The translations under genes were made by a program, and so were the position numbers. Under the pieces are notes generated by a model that saw only the letters and a list, made by a program, of their open reading frames with translations, was not told where the DNA came from and searched no databases. A stretch of DNA of 64,000 nucleotides from Chryseobacterium gleum (GTDB lineage: Bacteria > Bacteroidota > Bacteroidia > Flavobacteriales_F > PHOS-HE28): positions 22,999-86,998 of the forward strand of contig CAMCAZ010000005.1 in assembly GCA_945872795.1 (NCBI GenBank), in the 5' to 3' direction. Within the stretch, counting starts at the first letter, position 1. Each line of letters starts with the position of its first letter. Below, in pieces: positions 9,401-16,660 of this stretch.

Positions 9401-10349
9401 CAATGGTCGGGTACTTCCGCTGGTCTACGACAAGGAATCGGACCAAAGCACGCTCGCCAACGATGGTGGTGGCCCCTTCAACTTCAAGATCCGGAAGAAC
9501 ATCATCTACCGCGGCAAGGCGACCGTTACCAACGGCCAGTTCGATTTCACCTTCGTGGTGCCCAAGGACATCAACTACCAGGTGGGGCCGGGCAGGGTCA
9601 GCTGTTATGCAGAAAGTTGGTCAACGAACGCCAGCGGCTACACTAACTCGCCCTTGATCGGGTCCACGGCCACGGATATCGTGGAGGATAGCCAAGGTCC
9701 CCAGATCGAACTGTTCATGAACGATGAACGTTTCGTGCGGGGCGGTATGACCAACGAAACACCGCTGTTGTACGCGAAGCTGTTCGACGAGAACGGGGTC
9801 AACACGGTGGGCAGCAGCATCGGTCACGACCTGCTTGCCGTACTGGATGAGAACACCGAACAGGCCGTGGTGCTGAACGACCTTTATGAAGCGGACCTGG
9901 ATACGTACAAGAGCGGAGCCGTGCGCTATCGGTTCGACAACCTCGCCGAGGGCCCGCACTCCCTACGCCTGAAGGCCTGGGATGCCCATAACAACTCCTC
10001 GGACGCGACCACGGACTTCGTGGTGGCCTCCTCGGCCGAGCTGGCCTTGGACCACGTGCTGAACTATCCCAACCCGTTCACCACCCGCACATCCTTTTTC
10101 TTTGAGCACAACCGGCCCTGTACCACCCTGAATGTGCAGGTGCAGGTGTTCACGGTCAGCGGACGCTTGATCAAGACCCTGAGCCGGCAGCTGGCCTGCG
10201 AGGGTTTCCGCAGCGAACCGCTCGAGTGGGACGGCCGTGATGATGTGGGGGACACCATCGGACGCGGGGTCTATGTGTACCGCCTGAGCGTGGTGACCCC
10301 GGAGGGTGAGCGTGCCGAGAAGTTCGAGAAACTGGTGGTCCTGCGTTAA
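6414..10349 (+). CDS. porU: T9SS sortase PorU (C25 gingipain-family peptidase)
   Basis: PorU is the cell-surface transpeptidase that removes the C-terminal sorting domain of T9SS cargo and links the cargo to anionic LPS; it works with PorV in the outer-membrane attachment complex. The 1311-residue product has a signal peptide (to about residue 22, SMAQ). The peptidase C25 domain occupies about residues 560-950: LLFGDGSYNN, SDDYFGLLDETDGE and GRLPVSSSQQAQ, then the likely catalytic His in VVNYVGHGGEVGWAHERF and the likely catalytic Cys in LFMTATCEFSRWDDPGR. GLMTTTRLAYSNQNF and NFSLLGDPSMRL close it. The C-terminus (LNYPNPFTTRTSFFFEHN to GRGVYVYRLSV) is a FlgD-Ig-like domain. Length is in the usual PorU range. 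It is followed by porV, the conserved order. Confidence 0.95.
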   Translation: MTATRPALAILLLFSTLPSMAQERAQRLLNWGESANPAKVATEGRNVQPVEGLVRATTSPLVLAFDGAFFDEDRGGLPYYNEQTEMPTGVTGISAYVRDAVYVPLTAAERAAWPAVEQAGPEPEVHARVTFYRKRPQGLVSVYPYRRDPVTGSLDKLLSFRIELVEGRSEARGGGQRSYPENSKLASGDWFRFTIAKDGVYKVTYETLRDMGADISSLSSDRINVYGNHFGLLPFVNNVERPTDLLLNAIQMVDGGDGVFGPGDHLLFYGTGAHRWEVQNDRFVHTRNVYSDSASYFIGIDVDPPSRIADAELSSDDATLTVTSFSDRHFINRELVNLLKSGRNWLGETFDLTTTYNYNFETPFLNPGSDATLVVNVAGRTYGLGNTSSFTITSSGSLNTSLTVPGISQNNTSPVASAAQGVYTFSPTGNNVPVTLSFIKFDPITSVGWLNYLELNCRRQLRMTGDQVAFRDLASVGAGQVAEMVMDQAQPVYRIWEVTNPTAARSVPFTTDGSTKRFRVRTDELREFIAFRDANYLTPTVIGRVPNQNLHASATPTDLVIVVPPMFQAAASRLAERRASEGMTVLMVSPQQVFNEFSSGARDATAIKRYMRMLYDRAGMDDALMPRHLLLFGDGSYNNLSLIPTNQNFIPSYQTADGISPSNSYTSDDYFGLLDETDGESTGDLVDIGVGRLPVSSSQQAQEVVTKILAYDRLQLLSSSDDNCSAIGGGGIADWRNHVLFASDDQEGDSFEGVIHMEQSNQLAMRVETEHPHLNVDKIYMDAYQQVTTPGGERYLQANEELRDKVQKGSLVVNYVGHGGEVGWAHERFLDNGTITNWSNLDRLPLFMTATCEFSRWDDPGRTSAGELVLLNPSGGGIGLMTTTRLAYSNQNFDLARRFYDHVFTEEDALGRPWQLGDIYRETKRSITAAQPSQRNHRNFSLLGDPSMRLALPRERIVITSITDTLGVPMDTLKALSTARISGFVDDGTGQPMADFNGRVLPLVYDKESDQSTLANDGGGPFNFKIRKNIIYRGKATVTNGQFDFTFVVPKDINYQVGPGRVSCYAESWSTNASGYTNSPLIGSTATDIVEDSQGPQIELFMNDERFVRGGMTNETPLLYAKLFDENGVNTVGSSIGHDLLAVLDENTEQAVVLNDLYEADLDTYKSGAVRYRFDNLAEGPHSLRLKAWDAHNNSSDATTDFVVASSAELALDHVLNYPNPFTTRTSFFFEHNRPCTTLNVQVQVFTVSGRLIKTLSRQLACEGFRSEPLEWDGRDDVGDTIGRGVYVYRLSVVTPEGERAEKFEKLVVLR

Positions 10350-10380
10350 GCCCTGCACAATAAGCACCCCTGTTCCGGCG

Positions 10381-10388
10381 TATATTTG
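10381..10388 (+). promoter_or_regulatory. -7 box TATATTTG of porV-ispF
   Basis: Exact TAnnTTTG match 26 nt before the porV ATG and 31 nt after the porU stop codon, so porV-ispF may also be transcribed separately from porU. Confidence 0.6.
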
Positions 10389-10414
10389 ACGTCCTGTTCC
10401 CGACCCCTGCCCTG

Positions 10415-11722
10415 ATGCGTTCCATCCGTCGTCCCGTTATTGTCGCAGCGATCGTTCTGTCGATCGCTGCACCCCTGGTCGTCATGGCCCAGCCTTGCGA
10501 TCCGCAGTTCCAATCGGCCGGACAGCAATGTGGCGACCAGCTGAACACCATCACGACGGCCGTGCCATTCCTGATGATCTCCGTGGACTCCCGTGCGGGC
10601 GGCATGGGTGATGCGGGTGTCGCGGTCTCTCCGGATGCCAATTCCATCCACTGGAACCCCGCCAAACTGGCCTTCGCCGAGCAGGACGGTGAGTTCAGTA
10701 TGAGCTACAGCCCCTGGCTCAGGAACCTGGTGCCCGACATGAGCCTGGCCTACCTCTCCGGGTACAAGCGTTTGGGCAACAAACGCAGCTCCATCGGTGG
10801 TTCCCTGCGCTACTTCAACCTGGGCAGCATTCTGTTCACCGACCAGAACGGTTCCACCATCCGCGATTTCAAACCGGCCGAGTTCGCCGTGGACCTCGCT
10901 TTCGCGCAGCGGTTCGGTGAGAACTTCTCGGGGGGGGTCGCCATCCGATACGTCAACAGCAACCTCACCGGTGGGATCAGTGTGCAGGGGGCCAACTCCA
11001 AGGCGGGGCAGAGCGTTGCCGCCGACGTATCCTTCTACTACCAAAAGAAAGATCTGAAGTGGGGCAAGAAGGACGGGACCTTTGCCTTGGGCCTGAACAT
11101 TTCGAACGTCGGTGCGAAGATGTCCTACACGGAGACCTCCGCCCAGGACTTCATCCCCATCAATCTGCGGCTTGGACCTGCGTTCACGCTGGACATGGAC
11201 GAGTTCAACAGCCTGACCTTCGCCTTCGATGTGAACAAGTTGCTGGTTCCCACGCCGCCGGTCTATCTGCTGGATGAGAACGGCGCGGTGGTGATCGATC
11301 CGGTCACCGACCGGCCTGCGGTGGCCAGTGGCCGAGACCCGAACGTGGGTGTAGCTTCCGGTATGATCGGGTCCTTCAGCGATGCTCCGGGAAATGTGAG
11401 CTATGATGACAATGGCAATTTAGTCGTGGAATCCGGCAGCATTCTCCGCGAGGAGATGCGCGAGATCAATCTGGGTGGCGGCTTGGAGTATTGGTACGCC
11501 AAGCAGTTCGCTTTCCGTGCCGGCTATTTCTGGGAGCATTACACCAAGGGTAACCGCAAGTACTTCACCCTGGGTGCAGGTCTTCGCTACAACATCTTCT
11601 CGCTTGACCTGAGCTACCTGATCGCCAATACCCAGCGCAGCCCCTTGGCGAACACGCTCCGCTTCACATTGGGCTTCCGCTTTGATGGCAAGGGCGCCAA
11701 GAAGACGCCTGCGGAAGGATGA
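10415..11722 (+). CDS. porV: T9SS outer-membrane shuttle protein PorV (LptO)
   Basis: PorV is a FadL-like outer-membrane barrel that collects cargo by its C-terminal domain from the translocon and delivers it to PorU. The 435-residue protein has a signal peptide ending near VVMAQP. The family signature follows: AVPFLMISVDSRAGGMGDAG and SPDANSIHWNPAKLAFAEQD, then MSYSPWLRNLVPDMSLAYL. It ends with the strand-rich LRYNIFSLDLSYLIA and NTLRFTLGFRFDGKG. Length fits PorV (about 390-440). It lies directly after porU and overlaps ispF by 4 nt. Confidence 0.95.
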   Translation: MRSIRRPVIVAAIVLSIAAPLVVMAQPCDPQFQSAGQQCGDQLNTITTAVPFLMISVDSRAGGMGDAGVAVSPDANSIHWNPAKLAFAEQDGEFSMSYSPWLRNLVPDMSLAYLSGYKRLGNKRSSIGGSLRYFNLGSILFTDQNGSTIRDFKPAEFAVDLAFAQRFGENFSGGVAIRYVNSNLTGGISVQGANSKAGQSVAADVSFYYQKKDLKWGKKDGTFALGLNISNVGAKMSYTETSAQDFIPINLRLGPAFTLDMDEFNSLTFAFDVNKLLVPTPPVYLLDENGAVVIDPVTDRPAVASGRDPNVGVASGMIGSFSDAPGNVSYDDNGNLVVESGSILREEMREINLGGGLEYWYAKQFAFRAGYFWEHYTKGNRKYFTLGAGLRYNIFSLDLSYLIANTQRSPLANTLRFTLGFRFDGKGAKKTPAEG

Positions 11723-12201
11723 TGATCCGTGTCGGTTTCGGCTTCGACGTGCATCAGCTCGTGGAAGGTCGTGAGCTCTGGCTCGGTGGTGTTCAGATCC
11801 CCCATTCGGTGGGTGCCCTCGGTCATTCGGACGCCGATGTGCTGCTGCACGCCGTGTGTGACGCCCTGCTCGGGGCTGTTGCCTTGGGCGACATCGGCAA
11901 ACATTTCCCCGATACTGATCAGCGCTGGAAAGGTGCTGACAGCAAGGTCCTGCTGAAGGCGGTGGTCGAGCTGCTCGACGAACGCGGCTGGACCGTGGGC
12001 AATGTGGATGCCTCCCTGGTCCTGGAGCGGCCGAAGATCATGCCCCATGTTCCCGCCATGCAGCAGATCATGGCCGAGCTGTTGCGCGTGGGGGAGGATG
12101 CCGTGAGCATCAAGGCCACCACCAACGAGCGCATGGGCTACGTGGGTCGGGAGGAAGGTGTGTGCGCCTATGCGGTGGCCCTGGTCCAGCGCAAGGGCTG
12201 A
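11719..12201 (+). CDS. ispF: 2-C-methyl-D-erythritol 2,4-cyclodiphosphate synthase
   Basis: Cyclises CDP-ME-2-phosphate to MEcPP in the non-mevalonate isoprenoid pathway. At 160 residues it has the normal trimer-forming size. RVGFGFDVHQL supplies the metal ligands Asp and His, LGHSDADVLLHAVCDALLGA the third ligand region, and NVDASLVLERPKIMPHV plus SIKATTNERMGYVGREEG the CDP-binding and C-terminal parts. The ATG at 11719 overlaps the porV stop; the next ATG (11722) is also possible. Its link to the T9SS genes is probably only positional. Confidence 0.95.
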   Translation: MMIRVGFGFDVHQLVEGRELWLGGVQIPHSVGALGHSDADVLLHAVCDALLGAVALGDIGKHFPDTDQRWKGADSKVLLKAVVELLDERGWTVGNVDASLVLERPKIMPHVPAMQQIMAELLRVGEDAVSIKATTNERMGYVGREEGVCAYAVALVQRKG

Positions 12202-12207
12202 GCCCTT

Positions 12208-12855
12208 CTAATCATCGCCATCATCGGCCACCTCCGCGAAGGTGCCGTGGCCCTGCTCATCCTCGAAATAGAACACCCGCAACTGCGCCGTGTCCTTCAG
12301 CAGGTCGATCTTGCCGATCTCCACACGGCTCACCGTGACACCCAGCCGCTCATGCAGGTCCGCATACAGCTGCACCCGGTTTCCCGGTTTGATGAGCTCG
12401 ATGCGCTCGTACAGGATCTGCTTCATGGCCTCGTGACGGGTGAGCCACATGTGCTCCAGTGCATAGGTCATCACCAGGATCATCCCGTCCGTGAAGACCA
12501 GTTCGGCGATGCTGACCTTCTTGCTCGCCAACGAATTGATCACCGCAATGGTGATCACCGCGAACAGATAGGTCATATCCTTGATGCTGATCTGTTCCGT
12601 GCGGTAGCGCAGCACGCCGAAGATGGCGAAGAGGCCGAAGGCGAAACCGATGCTGAGCTTCACGCTGTTCAGCAGCACGCAGAGGAAGAAGATGAGCGTG
12701 TTGAACAGGAAGTAGGTGAACAGGTAGTCCTTCTTCCGGTGGATCGGGTAGTAGATGAGCCGGATGAGGACGAACAGCACCAGGGCGTTCAATCCGAACT
12801 TGAACAGGAGCTCCCACATGTCTGCGTGGAAGACGGGCATTCCAAAGACCTTCAT
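12208..12855 (-). CDS. DUF4956 membrane protein
   Basis: A 215-residue membrane protein with three or four hydrophobic segments near the N-terminus: LLFKFGLNALVLFVLIRLIYY, YFLFNTLIFFLCVLLN, IGFAFGLFAIFGVLRYRT and LFAVITIAVINSLA. The short conserved run FGVLRYRTEQISIKDMTYLF is the DUF4956 hallmark. A soluble C-terminal domain of about 100 residues follows (ERIELIKPGNRVQLYADL). Function is not established; the family is repeatedly found beside VTC-type polyphosphate polymerase domain genes, as here. It shares an ATGA overlap with that upstream gene, so the two are very probably co-translated. Confidence 0.8.
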   Translation of the reverse strand: MKVFGMPVFHADMWELLFKFGLNALVLFVLIRLIYYPIHRKKDYLFTYFLFNTLIFFLCVLLNSVKLSIGFAFGLFAIFGVLRYRTEQISIKDMTYLFAVITIAVINSLASKKVSIAELVFTDGMILVMTYALEHMWLTRHEAMKQILYERIELIKPGNRVQLYADLHERLGVTVSRVEIGKIDLLKDTAQLRVFYFEDEQGHGTFAEVADDGDD

Positions 12856-13631
12856 CGTTTCAGTTCCATAGGTAAGGGAAGGGCCCGCTGCCGCAAGCGG
12901 TGCAGGCGGAGCAGCACTTCCTTGAACGCATTGTGTTTCACCGGGCGATCGAGCATGATCATGCCCACGCAGTATTTGCTCATGCCCGCCTCACGGATCC
13001 CCCGGGCACGCATCAGGCGAACAAAGGGCGAGCTGCGGTCCGAACGTTCCTGCTTCAGCTCTGCCACCACGATGTCCCCCAGCTCACTTCCCTTCGCAGG
13101 GTCGGCGAACCGCAGTCCGATGTCCATGGTGAGCCGCTCGGGACGCGCCTTGTTCACGAAGGTGTAGCGGGTGAAGTAGTTCCAGAGGGTGGGCACGAGG
13201 TCCTCATCCCTGCCGGTGGCCTCCGCGATGTACCGTTGCTGTTCGGGGCTCAACTGCTCCGGTATGCCACCCACCTTCACGCGGGCCTTGTCCGTGCGGC
13301 CACCACCGGTCTTGCGCTTCACCTCCAGAAAGGTGAGGCCACTGCCGATGTACTCCCGGAAACGGACCTTGTTGCGGAAGGTGCGCTTGTTGTGATGGTC
13401 CTGGAAATGGCGGTGGTCCGCCGTGTCGAAATAGAGGCTACGGTACGCCGTCCCGGGCTGTCCGTCCACGTGCAGCAGGCGGTAGTGCTCCTGCATCTCA
13501 CCCAGCAGTGCGGGCAGGTCCTTGCCGGCGAACACATACTTGGTGTCCACCCGGTTCTGCAGCTTGACGCTGTCCATCTCGGCCAGGGAGATGGGCGTGA
13601 AATGGGCTATCTGCAGAGCGATGGGATCCAC
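12852..13631 (-). CDS. VTC-domain (polyphosphate polymerase-like) protein
   Basis: The product resembles the VTC domain, a triphosphate-tunnel fold that makes polyphosphate in eukaryotic VTC4 and has uncertain roles in bacteria. Visible landmarks are MDSVKLQNRVDTKYVF, YRSLYFDTADHRHFQDH, RNKVRFREYI and TFLEVKRKTGGGRTDKAR, with the alternating basic residues of a tunnel enzyme. The ORF track begins at 13769, but that extension overlaps the divergent cdd start. A GTG at 13631 (reading VDPIALQIAHFTPISLAEM) follows a TAGCTTTCG box at 13655-13663, so I place the start there (259 residues). It forms an operon with DUF4956. Whether it makes polyphosphate cannot be told from sequence alone. Confidence 0.75.
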   Translation of the reverse strand: MDPIALQIAHFTPISLAEMDSVKLQNRVDTKYVFAGKDLPALLGEMQEHYRLLHVDGQPGTAYRSLYFDTADHRHFQDHHNKRTFRNKVRFREYIGSGLTFLEVKRKTGGGRTDKARVKVGGIPEQLSPEQQRYIAEATGRDEDLVPTLWNYFTRYTFVNKARPERLTMDIGLRFADPAKGSELGDIVVAELKQERSDRSSPFVRLMRARGIREAGMSKYCVGMIMLDRPVKHNAFKEVLLRLHRLRQRALPLPMELKR

Positions 13632-13654
13632 GGTGGTGGGGCGGGGCAAGGAGG

Positions 13655-13663
13655 CGAAAGCTA
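13655..13663 (-). promoter_or_regulatory. -7-like box TAGCTTTCG for VTC-DUF4956
   Basis: A 9-mer close to TAnnTTCG with one extra base, 23 nt before the GTG start at 13631. It supports the shorter start of the VTC gene. Confidence 0.35.
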
Positions 13664-13717
13664 AGTATCGGCAGGGTTGGACCGTGGATGCCTCGTCCGG
13701 TCCGATCGCCGGGTGCG

Positions 13718-13725
13718 TAAATTCA
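13718..13725 (+). promoter_or_regulatory. -7-like box TAAATTCA for cdd
   Basis: TAAATTCA fits the TAnnTTCA variant, 21 nt before the cdd ATG, in the divergent VTC/cdd interval. Confidence 0.4.
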
Positions 13726-13746
13726 GCCCCCTTTCCGAAGAACCCC

Positions 13747-14232
13747 ATGGCCACGGTCCGCACGATCACACTGGAATTTGTCTCCCATGATGGGGCCTCG
13801 GGCCTTTCATCCGCCGACCGCTTGCTGCTCCAAGAAGCGGCCGCCGCGGCGGACCGGGCCTATGCCCCGTACTCGAAGTTCCATGTGGGCGCCGCCCTCC
13901 GCATGGCCGATGGCACGGTGGTCACGGGCAATAACCAGGAGAACGCCTCCTTTCCCGCAGGCATCTGCGCCGAACGGACCGCGATCCATGCGGCGATGTC
14001 CCGCTGGCCACAGGGAGTGGTCACCGAAATGGCCATCATGGTCCCTTCGGTCACCGGTGAACGCCCGGTATCGCCCTGTGGCATATGCCGCCAGGCCTTG
14101 CTGGAGCAGGAGCACCGGCAGGGCGCGCCCATTCGGCTGTTGATGGCGACCTCCGGGAATGCCGTCCACGAGCTCGCCAGCGCTGCGGCCTTGCTGCCCC
14201 TGTCCTTTGATGCCAGTTTCCTTCAACCCTGA
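13747..14232 (+). CDS. cdd: Cytidine deaminase
   Basis: Zinc enzyme that deaminates cytidine and deoxycytidine in pyrimidine salvage. The 161-residue protein carries SKFHVGAALRMADG, then NNQENASFPAGICAERTAIH with the Cys ligand and catalytic Glu (CAE), and SPCGICRQALLE with the other two zinc cysteines. This is the small tetrameric type. The start was set at the ATG at 13747 (MATVRTITLEF); the upstream 75 codons in the track overlap the opposite promoter and have no family similarity. It is a single gene between VTC and pdhA. Confidence 0.93.
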   Translation: MATVRTITLEFVSHDGASGLSSADRLLLQEAAAAADRAYAPYSKFHVGAALRMADGTVVTGNNQENASFPAGICAERTAIHAAMSRWPQGVVTEMAIMVPSVTGERPVSPCGICRQALLEQEHRQGAPIRLLMATSGNAVHELASAAALLPLSFDASFLQP

Positions 14233-14259
14233 AGGGCCCCCTGCGCAACTGCCCGGGGC

Positions 14260-14267
14260 TATATTTG
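14260..14267 (+). promoter_or_regulatory. -7 box TATATTTG of pdhA-pdhC
   Basis: Exact TAnnTTTG match 22 nt before the pdhA ATG. Confidence 0.6.
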
Positions 14268-14289
14268 CCCCCTCACGAATGCGTCCTGT

Positions 14290-15336
14290 ATGAGCACAAA
14301 GACCGCTTCCAGTAAGAAGCCGACCAAAAGCGCGGCGTCCCCGACCCAAGGGGGCTTTGACAGTGCCACGTACATGCGCTGGTTCAAGGAGATGGTGCTG
14401 ATGCGTCGTTTCGAGGAGAAGTGCGGGCAGCTCTACACCATGCAGAAGTTCGGCGGTTTCTGCCACCTCTACATCGGACAGGAGGCCATCCTTGCGGGCA
14501 TGATCACCGCCATCCGCCCGTCCGACCGCATCATCACCGGCTATCGCGATCACTGCCATCCGCTGGTGCTGGGCGTTTCGCCGAAGAACGTGATGGCCGA
14601 GCTCTACGGCAAACTGACCGGAACGAGCAAGGGCAAGGGAGGCAGCATGCACTACTTCGACAAGCAGCGCAACCTCTTCGGTGGGCACGGCATCGTGGGC
14701 GGGCAGATCGGCCTGGGCGCCGGTATCGCCTTCGCCGACAAGTACCGCGGTGAGGACCATGTGACCCTGTGCATGATGGGTGATGGTGCGATCCGCCAGG
14801 GCATGCTGCATGAGACCTTCAACATGGCCATGACGTGGAAGTTGCCGGTGATCTTCATCATCGAGAACAACAACTATGCGATGGGCACCAGTGTGGAACG
14901 CACCAGCAACGTGCATGACCTGAGCACCATCGGCGAGAGCTACGACATGCCCGGACTGGGGGTGAACGGCATGCGCTGCGAGGATGTGCACGAGGCCATC
15001 GCCATGGCCTGCGATCATGTGCGCGCCGGCAACGGACCCTACCTGCTGGACATCAAGACCTATCGCTACAAGGGGCACAGCATGAGCGACCCCCAGAAGT
15101 ACCGCACCAAGGAGGAAGTGGAGGAGTACAAGAAACAGGACCCCATCGAGGGCGTGCGCGATGTGCTGCTCTCCAGCAAATGGGCCACCGAGGCCGAGCT
15201 CGAGGCGATCGATGCGGCCGTGAAGAAAGAGGTGGAGGAAGCGGTGAAGTTCGCGGAGGACAGCCCGATGGCCACCGCTGAGGAGCTTTACAACGATGTG
15301 TATTTCGAGCGGGATTATCCATTCGAGAAGGACTGA
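14290..15336 (+). CDS. pdhA: Pyruvate dehydrogenase E1 component, alpha subunit
   Basis: ThDP-dependent half of the E1 decarboxylase of the pyruvate dehydrogenase complex. The 348-residue protein has a Lys/Ser-rich N-terminal tail, MVLMRRFEEKCGQLYTMQ, GFCHLYIGQEA and HGIVGGQIGLGAG. The ThDP motif is present as MGDGAIRQGMLHETFNM... ENNNYAMGT, and the phosphorylation-loop equivalent is RYKGHSMSDPQKYR. The beta subunit is not in the window; E1-alpha next to E2 with E1-beta elsewhere is common in Bacteroidota. It is followed by pdhC after 33 bp. Confidence 0.94.
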   Translation: MSTKTASSKKPTKSAASPTQGGFDSATYMRWFKEMVLMRRFEEKCGQLYTMQKFGGFCHLYIGQEAILAGMITAIRPSDRIITGYRDHCHPLVLGVSPKNVMAELYGKLTGTSKGKGGSMHYFDKQRNLFGGHGIVGGQIGLGAGIAFADKYRGEDHVTLCMMGDGAIRQGMLHETFNMAMTWKLPVIFIIENNNYAMGTSVERTSNVHDLSTIGESYDMPGLGVNGMRCEDVHEAIAMACDHVRAGNGPYLLDIKTYRYKGHSMSDPQKYRTKEEVEEYKKQDPIEGVRDVLLSSKWATEAELEAIDAAVKKEVEEAVKFAEDSPMATAEELYNDVYFERDYPFEKD

Positions 15337-15369
15337 GCAACACCTGCGCCGGGCTACGGCGTTATAGAC

Positions 15370-16659
15370 ATGGCCGAGATCGTACGCATGCCCAAGTTGA
15401 GCGACACCATGACCGAAGGGGTGGTGGCCGCCTGGCACAAGAAGGTGGGGGACAAGGTCAAGAGCGGCGAAGTGCTTGCCGAGATCGAGACCGACAAGGC
15501 CACCATGGAATTCGAAAGCTTCACCGATGGTGTGCTGTTGCACATCGGTGTGCAAAAAGGCAAGACGGCCGCGGTGGACAGCGTGCTTGCCGTGCTGGGC
15601 AAGGAAGGGGAGGACATCACCAAGTTGCTCGCCGATGCCGCCGCTGGTGCACCCAAGGAGACGGAGGTGAAAGCGGTGAAGGAAGAGAAGGAGGAGAAGG
15701 GCGTGAAGGAGGAAGAAGCCCCGGTGAAAGCGGCCGCACCTGCTAGTGCGCCGAAGGCCGTAGCACCTGCTGCTCGTCCGGTCGCACAATTGCAAACACC
15801 AGCTAACGGTCGGGTGAAAGCCAGCCCGCTCGCGAAACAATTGGCCGAGGAGAAAGGCATCGATATTTCACGGGTGCCGGGCTCCGGTCCCGAAGGGCGT
15901 GTGACCAAGGCCGACATCGAGAACTTCACCGGTGGTGCCGGCATGTTCACCGTGCCGCAGGTGGAAGCCTTCGAGGAAGTGCCCGTGAGCCAGATGCGGA
16001 AGACCATCGCGCGCCGCCTCGCGGAGAGCAAGTTCACGGCGCCGCACTTCTATTTGACCCTGGAGATCGACATGGAGCGCGCCATGCAGGTGCGCGAGGC
16101 CATCAACACCAGCATCGCTCCGGAGAAGGTCTCCTACAACGACCTTGTGATCAAGGCGGTGGCCGTGGCCCTGAAGCAGCACCCCAAGGTGAACAGCTCA
16201 TGGCTCGGTGACCGCATCCGCTTCAACCAGCACGTGCACATCGGCGTAGCGGTGGCTGTGGAGGAAGGCCTGTTGGTGCCCGTGGTGCGCTTCGCCGATG
16301 GGAAGCCCCTGCGCACCATCGGGGCGGAGGTGCGCGACTTCGCCAAGAAGGCCAAGGAGAAGAAACTGCAACCGGCGGACTGGGAAGGCAACACCTTCAC
16401 CATATCCAATCTGGGCATGTTCGGCATCGAGGAGTTCACCGCCATCATCAACCCGCCCGATGCCTGCATCATGGCCGTGGGGGGCATCATGGAGAAGCCC
16501 GTGGTGCGGAACGGCGCCGTCGTGCCAGGCCACACCATGAAGGTGACGCTGAGCTGCGACCACCGCGTGGTGGACGGCGCCACCGGAGCAGCCTTCCTGA
16601 ACACCTTCAAGCAGATGTTGGAGGAGCCGGCGTTGCTGCTGGGGGCGGGAGCTATCTGA
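15370..16659 (+). CDS. pdhC: Pyruvate dehydrogenase E2, dihydrolipoamide acetyltransferase
   Basis: Core acyltransferase that carries acetyl groups on a swinging lipoyl arm to CoA. The 429 residues divide into one lipoyl domain (about 1-78, lipoylated Lys in EIETDKATMEFES), a linker rich in Ala, Pro, Lys and Glu (about 95-145), a small E1/E3-binding domain (VKASPLAKQLAEEKGIDISR and GPEGRVTKADIENF), and the catalytic domain from about 200. The active-site His lies in LSCDHRVVDGATGA. Only one lipoyl domain is present, where some homologues have two. It is co-directional with pdhA and convergent with the AAA ATPase, one base apart. Confidence 0.94.
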   Translation: MAEIVRMPKLSDTMTEGVVAAWHKKVGDKVKSGEVLAEIETDKATMEFESFTDGVLLHIGVQKGKTAAVDSVLAVLGKEGEDITKLLADAAAGAPKETEVKAVKEEKEEKGVKEEEAPVKAAAPASAPKAVAPAARPVAQLQTPANGRVKASPLAKQLAEEKGIDISRVPGSGPEGRVTKADIENFTGGAGMFTVPQVEAFEEVPVSQMRKTIARRLAESKFTAPHFYLTLEIDMERAMQVREAINTSIAPEKVSYNDLVIKAVAVALKQHPKVNSSWLGDRIRFNQHVHIGVAVAVEEGLLVPVVRFADGKPLRTIGAEVRDFAKKAKEKKLQPADWEGNTFTISNLGMFGIEEFTAIINPPDACIMAVGGIMEKPVVRNGAVVPGHTMKVTLSCDHRVVDGATGAAFLNTFKQMLEEPALLLGAGAI

Positions 16660-16660
16660 G

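Noticed and set aside
13807-15840. 677-residue minus-strand ORF
   Set aside because: Antisense to cdd, pdhA and part of pdhC, all well supported.
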